Origin: Winogradskyella pelagia
Lineage (GTDB): Bacteria; Bacteroidota; Bacteroidia; Flavobacteriales; Flavobacteriaceae
DNA length: 64,000 nt
NCBI RefSeq assembly: GCF_017581965.1
Contig: NZ_JAGEVF010000002.1
Coordinates: forward strand, 186,001-250,000
Reading direction: 5' to 3'
The translations under genes and the position numbers were made by a program. The first letter of the stretch is position 1. Each line of letters begins with the position of its first letter. Below, piece by piece: positions 52,468 to 61,056 of the stretch. The notes beneath the pieces were generated by a model. It saw only the letters and a program-made list of their open reading frames with translations. It had not been told where the DNA came from and did not search any database.

Positions 52468-53325
52468 ATGAAAGTTTATAAAGATTTTGACTTAACTAAT
52501 TATAACGCATATAGGCTCAAAGCTAAATGTAGCCGAGTTTTTTTCCCAGAAAATGAACACGATTTATTAGAATTGTATAGATTAAAAAGGGATTACATTT
52601 TATTAGGTAATGGTTATAACGTTATACTCACCCAAACTTATTATGATGAAGATTTTATAGTGTTCAATGGTAATTTCAATACCGTAACTGTTGATAAAGA
52701 ATCCCACATTATTTCAGCCGAATCCGGTGCTACTACCTTAGATGTAAGTGAGAAAGCCTTGGAACATAGTTTAGCAGGTGTAGAATTCTATTTCGACATT
52801 CCAAGTTCAATAGGAGGAGCGGTAGTCATGAATGCCGGTACTAAAGAGGGAAATACACAATCTATTCTAATGAAAGTAAGGTATTTGGATTTAGCAGATA
52901 TGACGGTAAAAGAAAAACATAATGAAGACTTGGAATTAACGTATCGTAATAGCCTTTTTCAAAAACAAAAGGATAAAGTCATTTTAAAAGCTTGGTTTCA
53001 ATTACAAAAAGGAGATGCAGAAGAAATTAAAACAATAATGGAGGAGTCTAAAGCCAGGCGCTGGGCAAAGCAACCTAGGGATTATCCCAATTGCGGTAGT
53101 GTTTATAAACGGCCACCAGGGCGTTTTGTTGGGCCTATGTTAGATGAACTAGGGCTTAAAGGCTATAGAGTTGGTGATGCCGAGATATCCAAAAAACATA
53201 GTGGTTTTATTGTTAATGTGGGTAATGCCACGGGACCCGATATATTAGATCTCATTAGATACACCAAAGAACGCGTAAAGGAAACCTTTGGTGTGGATTT
53301 AGAAGTAGAACAGCGTATTATTTAG
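52468..53325 (+). CDS. UDP-N-acetylenolpyruvoylglucosamine reductase (MurB family) within the polysaccharide locus
   Basis: FAD-dependent reductase giving UDP-MurNAc. 285 aa, short for the family (B. subtilis 303, E. coli 342). FAD-binding stretches ILLGNGYNVIL and GVEFYFDIPSSIGGAVVMNAGT are present, as are the YRNSLF motif and the catalytic Ser in NCGSVYKRP. The final acid is in DLEVEQRII. The N-terminus begins directly at the NYNAYRL motif, with almost no leader. It follows wzx by 1 bp and is not next to the mur genes of the dcw operon. With the murA-like gene it completes UDP-MurNAc synthesis inside the polysaccharide operon. Confidence 0.9.
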   Translation: MKVYKDFDLTNYNAYRLKAKCSRVFFPENEHDLLELYRLKRDYILLGNGYNVILTQTYYDEDFIVFNGNFNTVTVDKESHIISAESGATTLDVSEKALEHSLAGVEFYFDIPSSIGGAVVMNAGTKEGNTQSILMKVRYLDLADMTVKEKHNEDLELTYRNSLFQKQKDKVILKAWFQLQKGDAEEIKTIMEESKARRWAKQPRDYPNCGSVYKRPPGRFVGPMLDELGLKGYRVGDAEISKKHSGFIVNVGNATGPDILDLIRYTKERVKETFGVDLEVEQRII

Positions 53326-53370
53326 CGATTTTACTTATGGTAATATTTTTTTCAAAGAAGGTATAATTTA

Positions 53371-54567
53371 ATGAAAATAAGCAAATCAAAAAATGGGCTT
53401 ATATTAATACTCTTTTTTACACTGTTGTCATTTTTCGATTTGCTGTATCCCTCAAAGGGAGATAATGTAGATAGAATTGTGCCGCAGATTGGTAGAGCTG
53501 CTTTTTTTGGGGTTATGTTAGTTTATCTTTTTAATGTTAAAATAAAGGGATATAGAATACCACAACCAGTTACAGGTAAAGCGATAAGGTTTCTTTTACT
53601 ATTATTTTGTGTAGTTAGTTTGCTGCATTTAGAGTTACTTTTAAAAAATCTCTTTCCGTTCTTAAAAGTATTATATTGGATAGCAGGATATTATTGTTTT
53701 TACTATGCTCTTGTCTCAGGTCTTGTGACTAAGCGACATCTTAATATACTAGTTGTTTCACTAGTAATTATATATTTTTTAGTGATACTTAGGGATTTCT
53801 CTAATAGATCTTTATGGCAAGGGTCAAAAAACTTTTTTGTATCGAACAACTCTTATCATTTATTAAAGTTATTCCCTTTAGTACTTCTAATGAGGAATAA
53901 GTTTACCAATGTATTGATACTGCTAACTGCAATTGGTATTGTGTTAGCTTTTAAGAGAGGGGCTTTATTGGCATTTAGTATAGCTTTTGCAGTATATTAC
54001 TTTTATATTTTGTTTAAAGTTAAAGAAAAAAAGCTTCTTAAGTTAATCTTTGGTATAGGTGTATTTTCTGTGTCTTCTTATTACTTTTTTTTAAACATGG
54101 ATATTTTTCTTGCTCGTATAGAAGATTTTGAAAATGTTGAAACAGCAGGATCTGGGAGGGGAAGAATGTTTACTCTGATTATTAATGAAATGTTGAATAA
54201 TGATAATCCTTTGGTATTGTTGTTTGGCAATGGGTTTTATGCAACAGTTGACTTTTTTCAAAAGACTATCGGTCATAGTATAGTGGCGCATAGTGACATT
54301 ATGGAGTTTTTCTTTAATTACGGTCTTCTAGGACTGGGTGTAATTATTTTCTTTTTTTATAGAGTATTTAAGTTGTTTTTATTTTTTAAAGGAACTTATG
54401 AAGGACTTGTGATTATTATATGGATGGTGGTTGTTGGTCTTGGCTGTTCTTACTCTATTAATCTCTTCGCACCTGAGATGATATACGCAATAATTACCTT
54501 GGTCATCTTAGAGGCTAGAAGAATTTGGATACTAAATAGTAGCGCTATAACCTCACCAACAAATTAA
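53371..54567 (+). CDS. O-antigen polymerase/ligase-like membrane protein (Wzy-like)
   Basis: 398 aa with about ten hydrophobic segments and a large periplasmic-type loop. The motif AGSGRGRMFTLIINEML followed by LFGNGFY and IAHSDIMEFFFNYGLLG (observed as IVAHSDIMEFFFNYGLLG) is characteristic of the Wzy_C/O-antigen ligase superfamily. In this Wzx-containing cluster it is the best candidate repeat-unit polymerase. Wzy proteins diverge strongly, so the call rests on topology, the RGR and HS-D motifs and context. The sequence is very AT-rich. Confidence 0.82.
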   Translation: MKISKSKNGLILILFFTLLSFFDLLYPSKGDNVDRIVPQIGRAAFFGVMLVYLFNVKIKGYRIPQPVTGKAIRFLLLLFCVVSLLHLELLLKNLFPFLKVLYWIAGYYCFYYALVSGLVTKRHLNILVVSLVIIYFLVILRDFSNRSLWQGSKNFFVSNNSYHLLKLFPLVLLMRNKFTNVLILLTAIGIVLAFKRGALLAFSIAFAVYYFYILFKVKEKKLLKLIFGIGVFSVSSYYFFLNMDIFLARIEDFENVETAGSGRGRMFTLIINEMLNNDNPLVLLFGNGFYATVDFFQKTIGHSIVAHSDIMEFFFNYGLLGLGVIIFFFYRVFKLFLFFKGTYEGLVIIIWMVVVGLGCSYSINLFAPEMIYAIITLVILEARRIWILNSSAITSPTN

Positions 54568-54584
54568 TTAACCAAAAATCAATA

Positions 54585-55739
54585 ATGAGGATAGTTTATT
54601 TAATTACAACAAAGGGACACGGAAAAGGAGGGCATTTTCATAGTTTAAATGCCATAGCCAATACTATTGGACGCGTTCATGATGTCCATGTAATTAATGT
54701 TGGTGTGCAACGCTCAGAGTCTCTAGATTCTAGTAGCTACAAAATATCATTTGTAAAGTATAACGGATATAATTTTTTTAAGGTTTTTCTCAAACTTAAA
54801 AAGATAGTTAAACATGTTCAACCTCAGGTAGTTCATGCTTTCGATGTAGAGTCCTTTGCTTTTGCAAGATTGTTTTCTATAAGTCTACGGCAGCCTAGTT
54901 ATCTTAATAAATGCGGTGGGCCAAACCCAAAATTATATTATCCCAAGGCTGATAATTTGGTGCTTTTTAGCCATGAGAATCAACATTTTTTTGATGAGCA
55001 TAGAAAATATCAAAAAGTTAATAAAGTTCTTATACCTAATAGAGTGTTACCTGTTTATATAGATGTAGAAAAGGTGAAAGCATTTAAAGAAAAACACAAG
55101 GTAAATACAGAAATTACAATCTTAAGGATTGCAAGGATAGGAAATCATTACCATCAGTCTATATTACAAGGTATTAATTTAGTGAAATGGCTTGTGGAAA
55201 AAGGTTGTAATGTTAAATTTATAATATTAGGGACAATTCAGAGTGAAGAGATATATAGAGATTTATTAGACTATATCAATCAAAATAATATAACTAACCA
55301 TGTTATCATAGAAACAGATGATAAATTTACTCATAATGCAAGTAAGGTTCTCAGTGCGGGCAATATAATTATTGGTACAGGACGAAACTTTATGGAGGCT
55401 GCAAGTTTAGGTCAAATTTTACTTGTTCCTTATGAGGATGAAGATTATCCTTTACTTGTAGATAATGATAATTTCGATCAAGTTTTCGAAACCAATTTTT
55501 CACCAAGAACTAAGGTGGATAATTATAATAGTAGATTAAATTTAGAAAATATACTAAGCCTAGTTCAATCAAAAGATAATTATATCAATTCCCAAAAATG
55601 GTTTAATAGTTTTTTTAATGTAAAAGAGGCAGTAAATAAATATACACAGTTATACAATGCATCTGATAATCATAAATTGTTTTTATTCGATATTGTACTT
55701 AATGTATTGTATTCAATCAAAGGACTTGTAGTTAAGTAG
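54585..55739 (+). CDS. GT4-like glycosyltransferase
   Basis: 384-aa GT-B fold protein. The N-terminal domain begins MRIVYLITTKGHGKGGHFHSL, a typical acceptor-side start. The C-terminal domain contains ITILRIARIGNHYHQSI (beta strand start), VKFIILGTIQS, and the donor-side IIIGTGRNFMEAASLGQILLVPYED. Here the ExxxxxE-like motif of GT4 is reduced to a single Glu in FMEAASLG. It probably transfers one sugar of the repeat unit; linkage unknown. AT-rich, 17 bp after the polymerase gene. Confidence 0.75.
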   Translation: MRIVYLITTKGHGKGGHFHSLNAIANTIGRVHDVHVINVGVQRSESLDSSSYKISFVKYNGYNFFKVFLKLKKIVKHVQPQVVHAFDVESFAFARLFSISLRQPSYLNKCGGPNPKLYYPKADNLVLFSHENQHFFDEHRKYQKVNKVLIPNRVLPVYIDVEKVKAFKEKHKVNTEITILRIARIGNHYHQSILQGINLVKWLVEKGCNVKFIILGTIQSEEIYRDLLDYINQNNITNHVIIETDDKFTHNASKVLSAGNIIIGTGRNFMEAASLGQILLVPYEDEDYPLLVDNDNFDQVFETNFSPRTKVDNYNSRLNLENILSLVQSKDNYINSQKWFNSFFNVKEAVNKYTQLYNASDNHKLFLFDIVLNVLYSIKGLVVK

Positions 55740-55753
55740 TAAAGAGATAAATC

Positions 55754-56872
55754 ATGAAGATAATCATAGGTGGCGATATTTGCCCAATAAATACTAATAA
55801 AAACCATTTTAAAAACAATGCTATGGTTTTTGGTGATTTTCAGGAAGAATTCCGACAATCAGATTTAAATATTATAAATCTAGAGGCTCCATTGACCAAT
55901 GCTACAAACAAAATTTTAAAGTCAGGTCCTAATATCAAAGGGCCAGTTTTTGCTGCAAACTCTTTGAATCTGTCAAATGTACATGTGGCGAGTTTGGCTA
56001 ACAATCATATTGGGGATTTCTCTAGTCAAGGAGTGTTAGAAACTATTGAGGTTTGCTCTAAACATAATCTAAAGAGTGTTGGTGCTGGTAAAAATATCTA
56101 TGAAGCTGGCAAGCCATTAGTTATAAATGCTACCAAGAAAGTTGGGATAATATCTATGTCAGATACAGAATTTGGAATAGCTACAACTAAAGAAGCTGGA
56201 GTAAATCCTTTGGATATTTGCGAAGCTTCTCTTCAGTTAATCGACCTTAAAGAAAAAACCGATTACAATATTGTTATCCTTCATGAAGGAAAAGAACATT
56301 ACAAATATCCATCTCCTAACTTGCAGAAAATTTGCAGATATTTATGTGATATAGGGGCAGATTTAGTTGTGTGTCAGCATTCACATATATGTGGTGCCTG
56401 GGAAACCTATAAAAAAGCTGACATTTTTTATGGACAAGGTAACCTCATGTTCGATTATGCTAACAGAAATTCTAATAACTGGAATACAGGTTTTTTAATT
56501 AAGATAGAGTTAGAAGATAATGAGGCTCACTTGCAGCAAATACCATTTAAGCAAACTTTTCCGGGTATTGCTAAATTAAATAAAGAAGAAGGCGAAAAGT
56601 TTTTTGAGGAATCAGAACAAATGAGTAAAAATGTCTTGGACGAGAATTTTATAAATGAATCTTGGGCTAATTTTATTGAAGAGTTTGAACCATTATATTT
56701 TGGTGTTTTTAAGGGGTATGGTAGAGTTTTGAGGAAGTTAAACTCAATTTTTCCTTTTGTAAAAAGGACGTATTCAAAAAAGAGTAAAGCTATTTTGCTA
56801 AATGCAATAAGGAGCAGAGTGCATAGGGAAGTTGCAATAGATATTTTAGAGAAAGAAGTAAATGGAAAATAA
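55754..56872 (+). CDS. CapA-family metallophosphatase-like protein
   Basis: 372-aa PGA_cap domain protein. Motifs are GGDICP at the N-terminus, LNIINLEAPLTN, SLANNHIGDFSSQG, LHEGKEHYKYPSP and CQHSHICGAWE, then YGQGNLMFDY, which together supply the metal ligands of the calcineurin-like fold. In poly-gamma-glutamate systems CapA acts with the CapB ligase in polymer export or attachment. Here no signal peptide is present, and the next gene, which overlaps it by 11 bp, is an ATP-grasp ligase. A role in handling an amide-linked substituent is inferred. Confidence 0.85.
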   Translation: MKIIIGGDICPINTNKNHFKNNAMVFGDFQEEFRQSDLNIINLEAPLTNATNKILKSGPNIKGPVFAANSLNLSNVHVASLANNHIGDFSSQGVLETIEVCSKHNLKSVGAGKNIYEAGKPLVINATKKVGIISMSDTEFGIATTKEAGVNPLDICEASLQLIDLKEKTDYNIVILHEGKEHYKYPSPNLQKICRYLCDIGADLVVCQHSHICGAWETYKKADIFYGQGNLMFDYANRNSNNWNTGFLIKIELEDNEAHLQQIPFKQTFPGIAKLNKEEGEKFFEESEQMSKNVLDENFINESWANFIEEFEPLYFGVFKGYGRVLRKLNSIFPFVKRTYSKKSKAILLNAIRSRVHREVAIDILEKEVNGK

Positions 56873-57893
56873 AAAAATAGTTTTCTTAGTAGACTACAAT
56901 AATAGGTTCTCATACAAATGGAATACTAAACCTTACAGAAGTGGTATTAACAAAGAAGCACTTCTGATAGAGTTTAAAAAACTTGGACGTGAGGTGATAT
57001 TTATGCCTTACACAGATTTAAACTTTAGAGACAGAAAGTTTTTTGTAGACAAAGTTTTTTTATACACTAGCCAAGAGGATGAAAATTTATTTTACAAAAG
57101 TTTTGTGGAAGATATGGTATTAGGGTTAGAAATGATAGATGCTAAGGTGATACCAGGATATAAATATTTAAGAGCTCATCATAACAAAATATTTATGGAG
57201 ATTATTAGAGATGTAGCACCTATCCCTGAAATCAAAAATATAAAGTCAAATTATTTCGGAACTTTTGAAGATTTCAGAAAATCTGCCGATAGTTTTAGTT
57301 ATCCACTAGTACTTAAAAGTGCTTTTGGGGCTACAAGCAAAGCTGTAACTTTAATCAACAATAAAAGAGAAGCGTTAAAAAGAACAAAATCATATTCCAG
57401 TAGTAGAAGTTTCTGGTATGATCTCAAAGATTATATTAGAGCTATAAAGCACAAAGGGTACAAAAGAGAATCTAGACATAGAAGAAAATTCATTGTACAG
57501 AACTTAATATCTGGGATGGATAGAGACTATAAAATACTAGTATTTGGTGATAAATATTATGTTTTAGAAAGAAGAGTTAAGAAGAATGACTTTAGAGCAA
57601 GTGGAAGCGGACTTATAAATTATACCAAAGATATACCAACAGGAATATTAGATTATGCTCATCAGTTTTTTGACAAACAAAATCTTCCGTTTTTTGCAAT
57701 GGATGTAGCTTTTAATGGAGAAAAATTCTCTTTAATTGAGTTTCAGGCATTATACTTTGGAACTCATACTTTAGAAACGGCACCATATTATTTTATCCAA
57801 AAAAATGGAGAATGGGATTGTGTTGAGAAAGAGTCTGTATTAGAAACAGAAATTGCATTTGCTTTAGATAAGTATTTAAGGAGACAACGATAA
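56862..57893 (+). CDS. ATP-grasp ligase (RimK/carboxylate-amine ligase-like)
   Basis: 343 aa. ATP-grasp features are the ATP-lysine strand SYPLVLKSAFGATSKAV (~145-161) and the FIVQNLI strand. RDYKILVFGDKYYVLERR follows, and FFAMDVAFNGEKFSLIEFQAL carries the Mg-binding Asp and Glu. The central glycine-rich lid is Lys/Arg-rich. Such enzymes join a carboxylate to an amine through an acyl phosphate. Translation is probably coupled with capA (11-bp overlap). Given murA and murB genes in the same operon, the lactyl carboxylate of a muramic sugar is a possible substrate; this is inference. Confidence 0.82.
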   Translation: MENKKIVFLVDYNNRFSYKWNTKPYRSGINKEALLIEFKKLGREVIFMPYTDLNFRDRKFFVDKVFLYTSQEDENLFYKSFVEDMVLGLEMIDAKVIPGYKYLRAHHNKIFMEIIRDVAPIPEIKNIKSNYFGTFEDFRKSADSFSYPLVLKSAFGATSKAVTLINNKREALKRTKSYSSSRSFWYDLKDYIRAIKHKGYKRESRHRRKFIVQNLISGMDRDYKILVFGDKYYVLERRVKKNDFRASGSGLINYTKDIPTGILDYAHQFFDKQNLPFFAMDVAFNGEKFSLIEFQALYFGTHTLETAPYYFIQKNGEWDCVEKESVLETEIAFALDKYLRRQR

Positions 57894-57911
57894 GTATCTA
57901 ATACAATACAT

Positions 57912-58958
57912 ATGAAAAAAGTACTCATAGTTGTGCCAGATTTAAACTTGCCTGGTGGTGTTTCCAATTATTACAAGACATTAAGGCTAGATGATTATAA
58001 AGATATAAGATACTTTAATATAAATGGCGGTATTTTTAAGAATACGGTTTTAAGGTTAATAGAGAGAAATATTGCTTTTTTCTTTTTATTGTTTAAATTT
58101 AAAGTTGTTCATGTCAACCCTTCGCTACTTAATAAAGCTTTTTTGCGCGAAAGCGTTTTAATCGCTATATCTTTATTGCACAGAAAGAAAATTATCGTAT
58201 TTGTAAGAGGTTGGAGTAATGATTTTGAAAATAAAATACATGCTAACAAGATTTATAACCAAATATTTAGATTAATATGGTGCAAAGCAAACCTGTTTAT
58301 TGTACTTGGTAATGTATTTAAATCAAAAATACAAAAGCTTGGTTACAATAAAAAGGTAATAGTAGAAACGACCCTGTCTCAATATCAAAGCACCTCTCCT
58401 AAGTATATCAAAGAAAATGAAGCAATTAATTTGCTGTTCATTTCAAGACTTGTAAAAGAAAAAGGGGTGTATATAGCAATAGATGCCCTAAAGATTCTTC
58501 AAAAAAAACATAATATAAAGTATGTGAATTTATACGTTGCAGGAGATGGAGATATACGTGAGGAGATTGAAAATTATATTAATAAACAAGAGATTGTTAA
58601 TTGCAGTGTATTAGGAGCTGTATATGGTGATACAAAAGATGAACTATTTCAAAAGTCTCATATTTTAATATTTCCGACATATTATGGAGAAGGTCTTCCA
58701 AATACAATCTTAGAAGCTATGGGTAGTGGGCTTCCGATAATATCTAGAATTAATGCTGGTATACCAGATCAAGTAGAACAGGGCATAAATGGGTTTTTAA
58801 CTTCGTCATTAAAACCTGAGTGGTATGCTGAAACTATCTTAAAGTTGCTGGATAATGATATATATCAAGCAATTTCAAAAAATAATATTATGAAGGCGAA
58901 ACGCTATTCTATAAGTGCCGTAAGTTCAAGATTGTTGAGTGTGTACAGTCAAATATAA
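57912..58958 (+). CDS. GT4 family glycosyltransferase
   Basis: 348-aa GT-B enzyme. Start VLIVVPDLNLPGGVSNYYKTL has the glycine-rich acceptor loop. The C-terminal domain has NLLFISRLVKEKGVYIAIDAL, NLYVAGDGDIREEIENYI, the VLGAVYGDTKDELF segment and PTYYGEGLPNTILEAMGSGLPII with the ExxxxxxxE motif of GT4. It probably adds one residue of the repeat unit. AT-rich, 18 bp after the ATP-grasp gene. Confidence 0.9.
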   Translation: MKKVLIVVPDLNLPGGVSNYYKTLRLDDYKDIRYFNINGGIFKNTVLRLIERNIAFFFLLFKFKVVHVNPSLLNKAFLRESVLIAISLLHRKKIIVFVRGWSNDFENKIHANKIYNQIFRLIWCKANLFIVLGNVFKSKIQKLGYNKKVIVETTLSQYQSTSPKYIKENEAINLLFISRLVKEKGVYIAIDALKILQKKHNIKYVNLYVAGDGDIREEIENYINKQEIVNCSVLGAVYGDTKDELFQKSHILIFPTYYGEGLPNTILEAMGSGLPIISRINAGIPDQVEQGINGFLTSSLKPEWYAETILKLLDNDIYQAISKNNIMKAKRYSISAVSSRLLSVYSQI

Positions 58959-58966
58959 AATAAAAA

Positions 58967-60172
58967 GTGATATCTAATTTTAAAAATAGCTTCCAAAATC
59001 TCAAATCCTACTGTGAAGCCCAAGACTTCAAAGGTTGGGATCCCTATGATGGCTTGAACTCCAAAATCTTTCAGGCACTACCCTTAAAACATTGGGATGT
59101 AGCGCGTTTGGCATGGATACAAGGCTTTAAGCGCAGCCCGATTAATTTCAGACCCTTGCTCTTGGTGCCTAAAGAGCACAATGCCAAAGGCGTTGGTCTT
59201 TTTTTATTGGGGTATTGCCGCTTGTATCAGTTGGCCCAAAAGGGCGATACCACCTTTGGAACGAAAGAGGCTTTGCTCAAACAAATCCAAGAATTGACGC
59301 AGCTAGTATTGGATATGCGTTCCAAGGGCTATTCGGGTTCCTGTTGGGGCTATAATTTCGATTGGCAAGCACGGCGCCTATTTTTATTTAAAAAAAATAC
59401 ACCAACAGTGGTGGCTACTGCTTTTTGTGTTGAAGCACTGATTGAGGCCTTCGAGATTACCAAGGATGCTAAACTGTTGGAGGTCATTACCTCTGCTGCA
59501 GACTTTGTGCTTAAGGATTTATCGCGAACACCCTGTAAAGATGGGTTTTTGTTTTCCTACAGTGTTACGGATGGCAATAACACCGTGATTAACGCCTCCT
59601 TGTTAGGAGCAAAGATTTTGAGCTATGCCTACAAGTACACGGAGGAGAAACGCTTTTTGGTGCCCGCTGAAAAAGCGGTGCTAGCCGCCTGTCAGTTGCA
59701 AGAGACCGATGGGTCCTGGGTCTATGGCTTGTTACCTATTCAATCGTGGAAAGATAGTTTTCATACCGGCTTTAACCTCGATGCTATAGCGACCTATCAA
59801 CAGAATACAGGTGATACACAATTTCAGACCTATATGACTAAGGGTTGGCAGTACTACATAGAACAGTTCTTTGAGGACAACGGTAGGCCAAAGTACTATC
59901 ATAACAAAACGTTTCCTGTGGATATCCACTGTCCGGCCCAAGTTATCGTCACAGCCTCTAAACTAAAGCTGTTCCAAAACCACCAAAGGCTTTTGGAGCA
60001 AGTGTTGCAGTGGACTATAACGCATATGCAGGATAAAAAAGGGTATTTTTATTACCAGTATAGAAGAGGCTTGAGCTCTAAGATATCCTACATGCGGTGG
60101 AGTAACGCCTTTATGTTCAACGCCATGGCACATTATTTTTTAGAAACTAAAACCCAAGGTAATGACTGCTGA
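58967..60172 (+). CDS. Unrecognised (alpha/alpha) toroid-like protein in the polysaccharide operon
   Basis: 401 aa from the GTG at 58967. Repeating helical segments with W, G and D in turns (SGSCWGYNFDWQARRLF, VVATAFCVEALIEAFEIT, DGSWVYGLLPIQSWKDSFHTGFNLDAIATYQ, YYHNKTFPVDIHCPAQ) suggest an (alpha/alpha)6-type barrel. This is the fold of terpene cyclases, polysaccharide lyases and family 88-like hydrolases. No signal peptide, so it acts in the cytoplasm. Composition is notably richer in G+C than the preceding genes. It overlaps the WecG-like gene by 11 bp, so it probably works at the same step. Activity unknown. Confidence 0.6.
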   Translation: MISNFKNSFQNLKSYCEAQDFKGWDPYDGLNSKIFQALPLKHWDVARLAWIQGFKRSPINFRPLLLVPKEHNAKGVGLFLLGYCRLYQLAQKGDTTFGTKEALLKQIQELTQLVLDMRSKGYSGSCWGYNFDWQARRLFLFKKNTPTVVATAFCVEALIEAFEITKDAKLLEVITSAADFVLKDLSRTPCKDGFLFSYSVTDGNNTVINASLLGAKILSYAYKYTEEKRFLVPAEKAVLAACQLQETDGSWVYGLLPIQSWKDSFHTGFNLDAIATYQQNTGDTQFQTYMTKGWQYYIEQFFEDNGRPKYYHNKTFPVDIHCPAQVIVTASKLKLFQNHQRLLEQVLQWTITHMQDKKGYFYYQYRRGLSSKISYMRWSNAFMFNAMAHYFLETKTQGNDC

Positions 60173-60860
60173 ATTTCTTAATGGTGTACAAACCTTTGCG
60201 CCAGAGTCTCGTGATGCCCTTGTGGATTATGCTATGGAAAATCACAAGATTATGGTTGCCGTTAATGCTGAAAAGATTTTACATGCCACAGACGAAAGCC
60301 GAGCGCTCATTAATAGAAATTTAGGGTATCCCGACGGTATTGGTGCGGTTTGGGCACTCCAGAAAAAAGGTCATAATACTGCGGTGAAAATTCCTGGTTG
60401 CGAATTGTGGTTGCATCTGATACAACGCTATTACAAGGACAAAACCTTTTACTTAGTAGGCGCAAAACAAGAGGTCATTGAGGCTACGGTAACCCAACTG
60501 AACATAGATTTCCCAGAGATACATATTTGCAATTACCGGAATGGTTATCTTAAAACGGAAGCTGAGGAGCAGGCTTTAATCGCAGATATAAAGATGCATC
60601 AACCCGATGTAGTGTTTGTGGCCATGGGATCACCCAAGCAAGAGTTGCTCATGGAACGTATACAACAAGAGCACGCCGCAGTATATCAGGGTCTAGGCGG
60701 CAGTTTCGATGTCTATACCGGAAACGTAAAACGTGCACCCAGATGGTGGGTGGCTCATAATTTGGAATGGGCCTACCGCCTCGTTAAGCAACCCTCACGA
60801 ATTAAACGACAAATCCATTTGCTACGTTTTTTTATTAACTTAAATTTGGGGCGTTACTAA
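60162..60860 (+). CDS. WecG/TagA/CpsF family glycosyltransferase (GT26)
   Basis: 232 aa. The family's conserved segments are present: VAVNAEKILHATDE, NLGYPDGIGAVWALQKKG, IPGCELWLHL, the FYLVGAKQEVIEATV strand and VVFVAMGSPKQELLMERIQ, then GLGGSFDVYTGNVKRAPRWW. GT26 enzymes add the second sugar to a polyprenyl-PP-linked amino sugar, for example ManNAcA or ManNAc on lipid-linked GlcNAc. The neighbouring UDP-GlcNAc 2-epimerase and WecA-type transferase supply the acceptor and donor of exactly such a reaction. Confidence 0.93.
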   Translation: MTAEFLNGVQTFAPESRDALVDYAMENHKIMVAVNAEKILHATDESRALINRNLGYPDGIGAVWALQKKGHNTAVKIPGCELWLHLIQRYYKDKTFYLVGAKQEVIEATVTQLNIDFPEIHICNYRNGYLKTEAEEQALIADIKMHQPDVVFVAMGSPKQELLMERIQQEHAAVYQGLGGSFDVYTGNVKRAPRWWVAHNLEWAYRLVKQPSRIKRQIHLLRFFINLNLGRY

Positions 60861-60955
60861 TTAAGGGTTGTAAAATAACCAACGAATACCTGTTAAAAGT
60901 ATATATGGCCTACTTCAGTATACTGTTTTGGTATATCTAGTATTCTAAGCGTGTT

Positions 60956-60988
60956 AACCTCGGGTCAACCTCGGGTCAATTTCTGGTC
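60956..60988 (+). repeat. Three 11-bp direct repeats upstream of wecB
   Basis: AACCTCGGGTC (60956-60966), AACCTCGGGTC (60967-60977) and the degenerate AATTTCTGGTC (60978-60988) are contiguous, 69 bp before the wecB start. The helical-turn spacing suggests a protein-binding site, but no regulator is identified. Confidence 0.7.
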
Positions 60989-61056
60989 ATAAGCGGGTAA
61001 AACAGCGTTTTTCTTATAACTATTGTGGTAACGGATTTGCTAACCATAGATTACTG

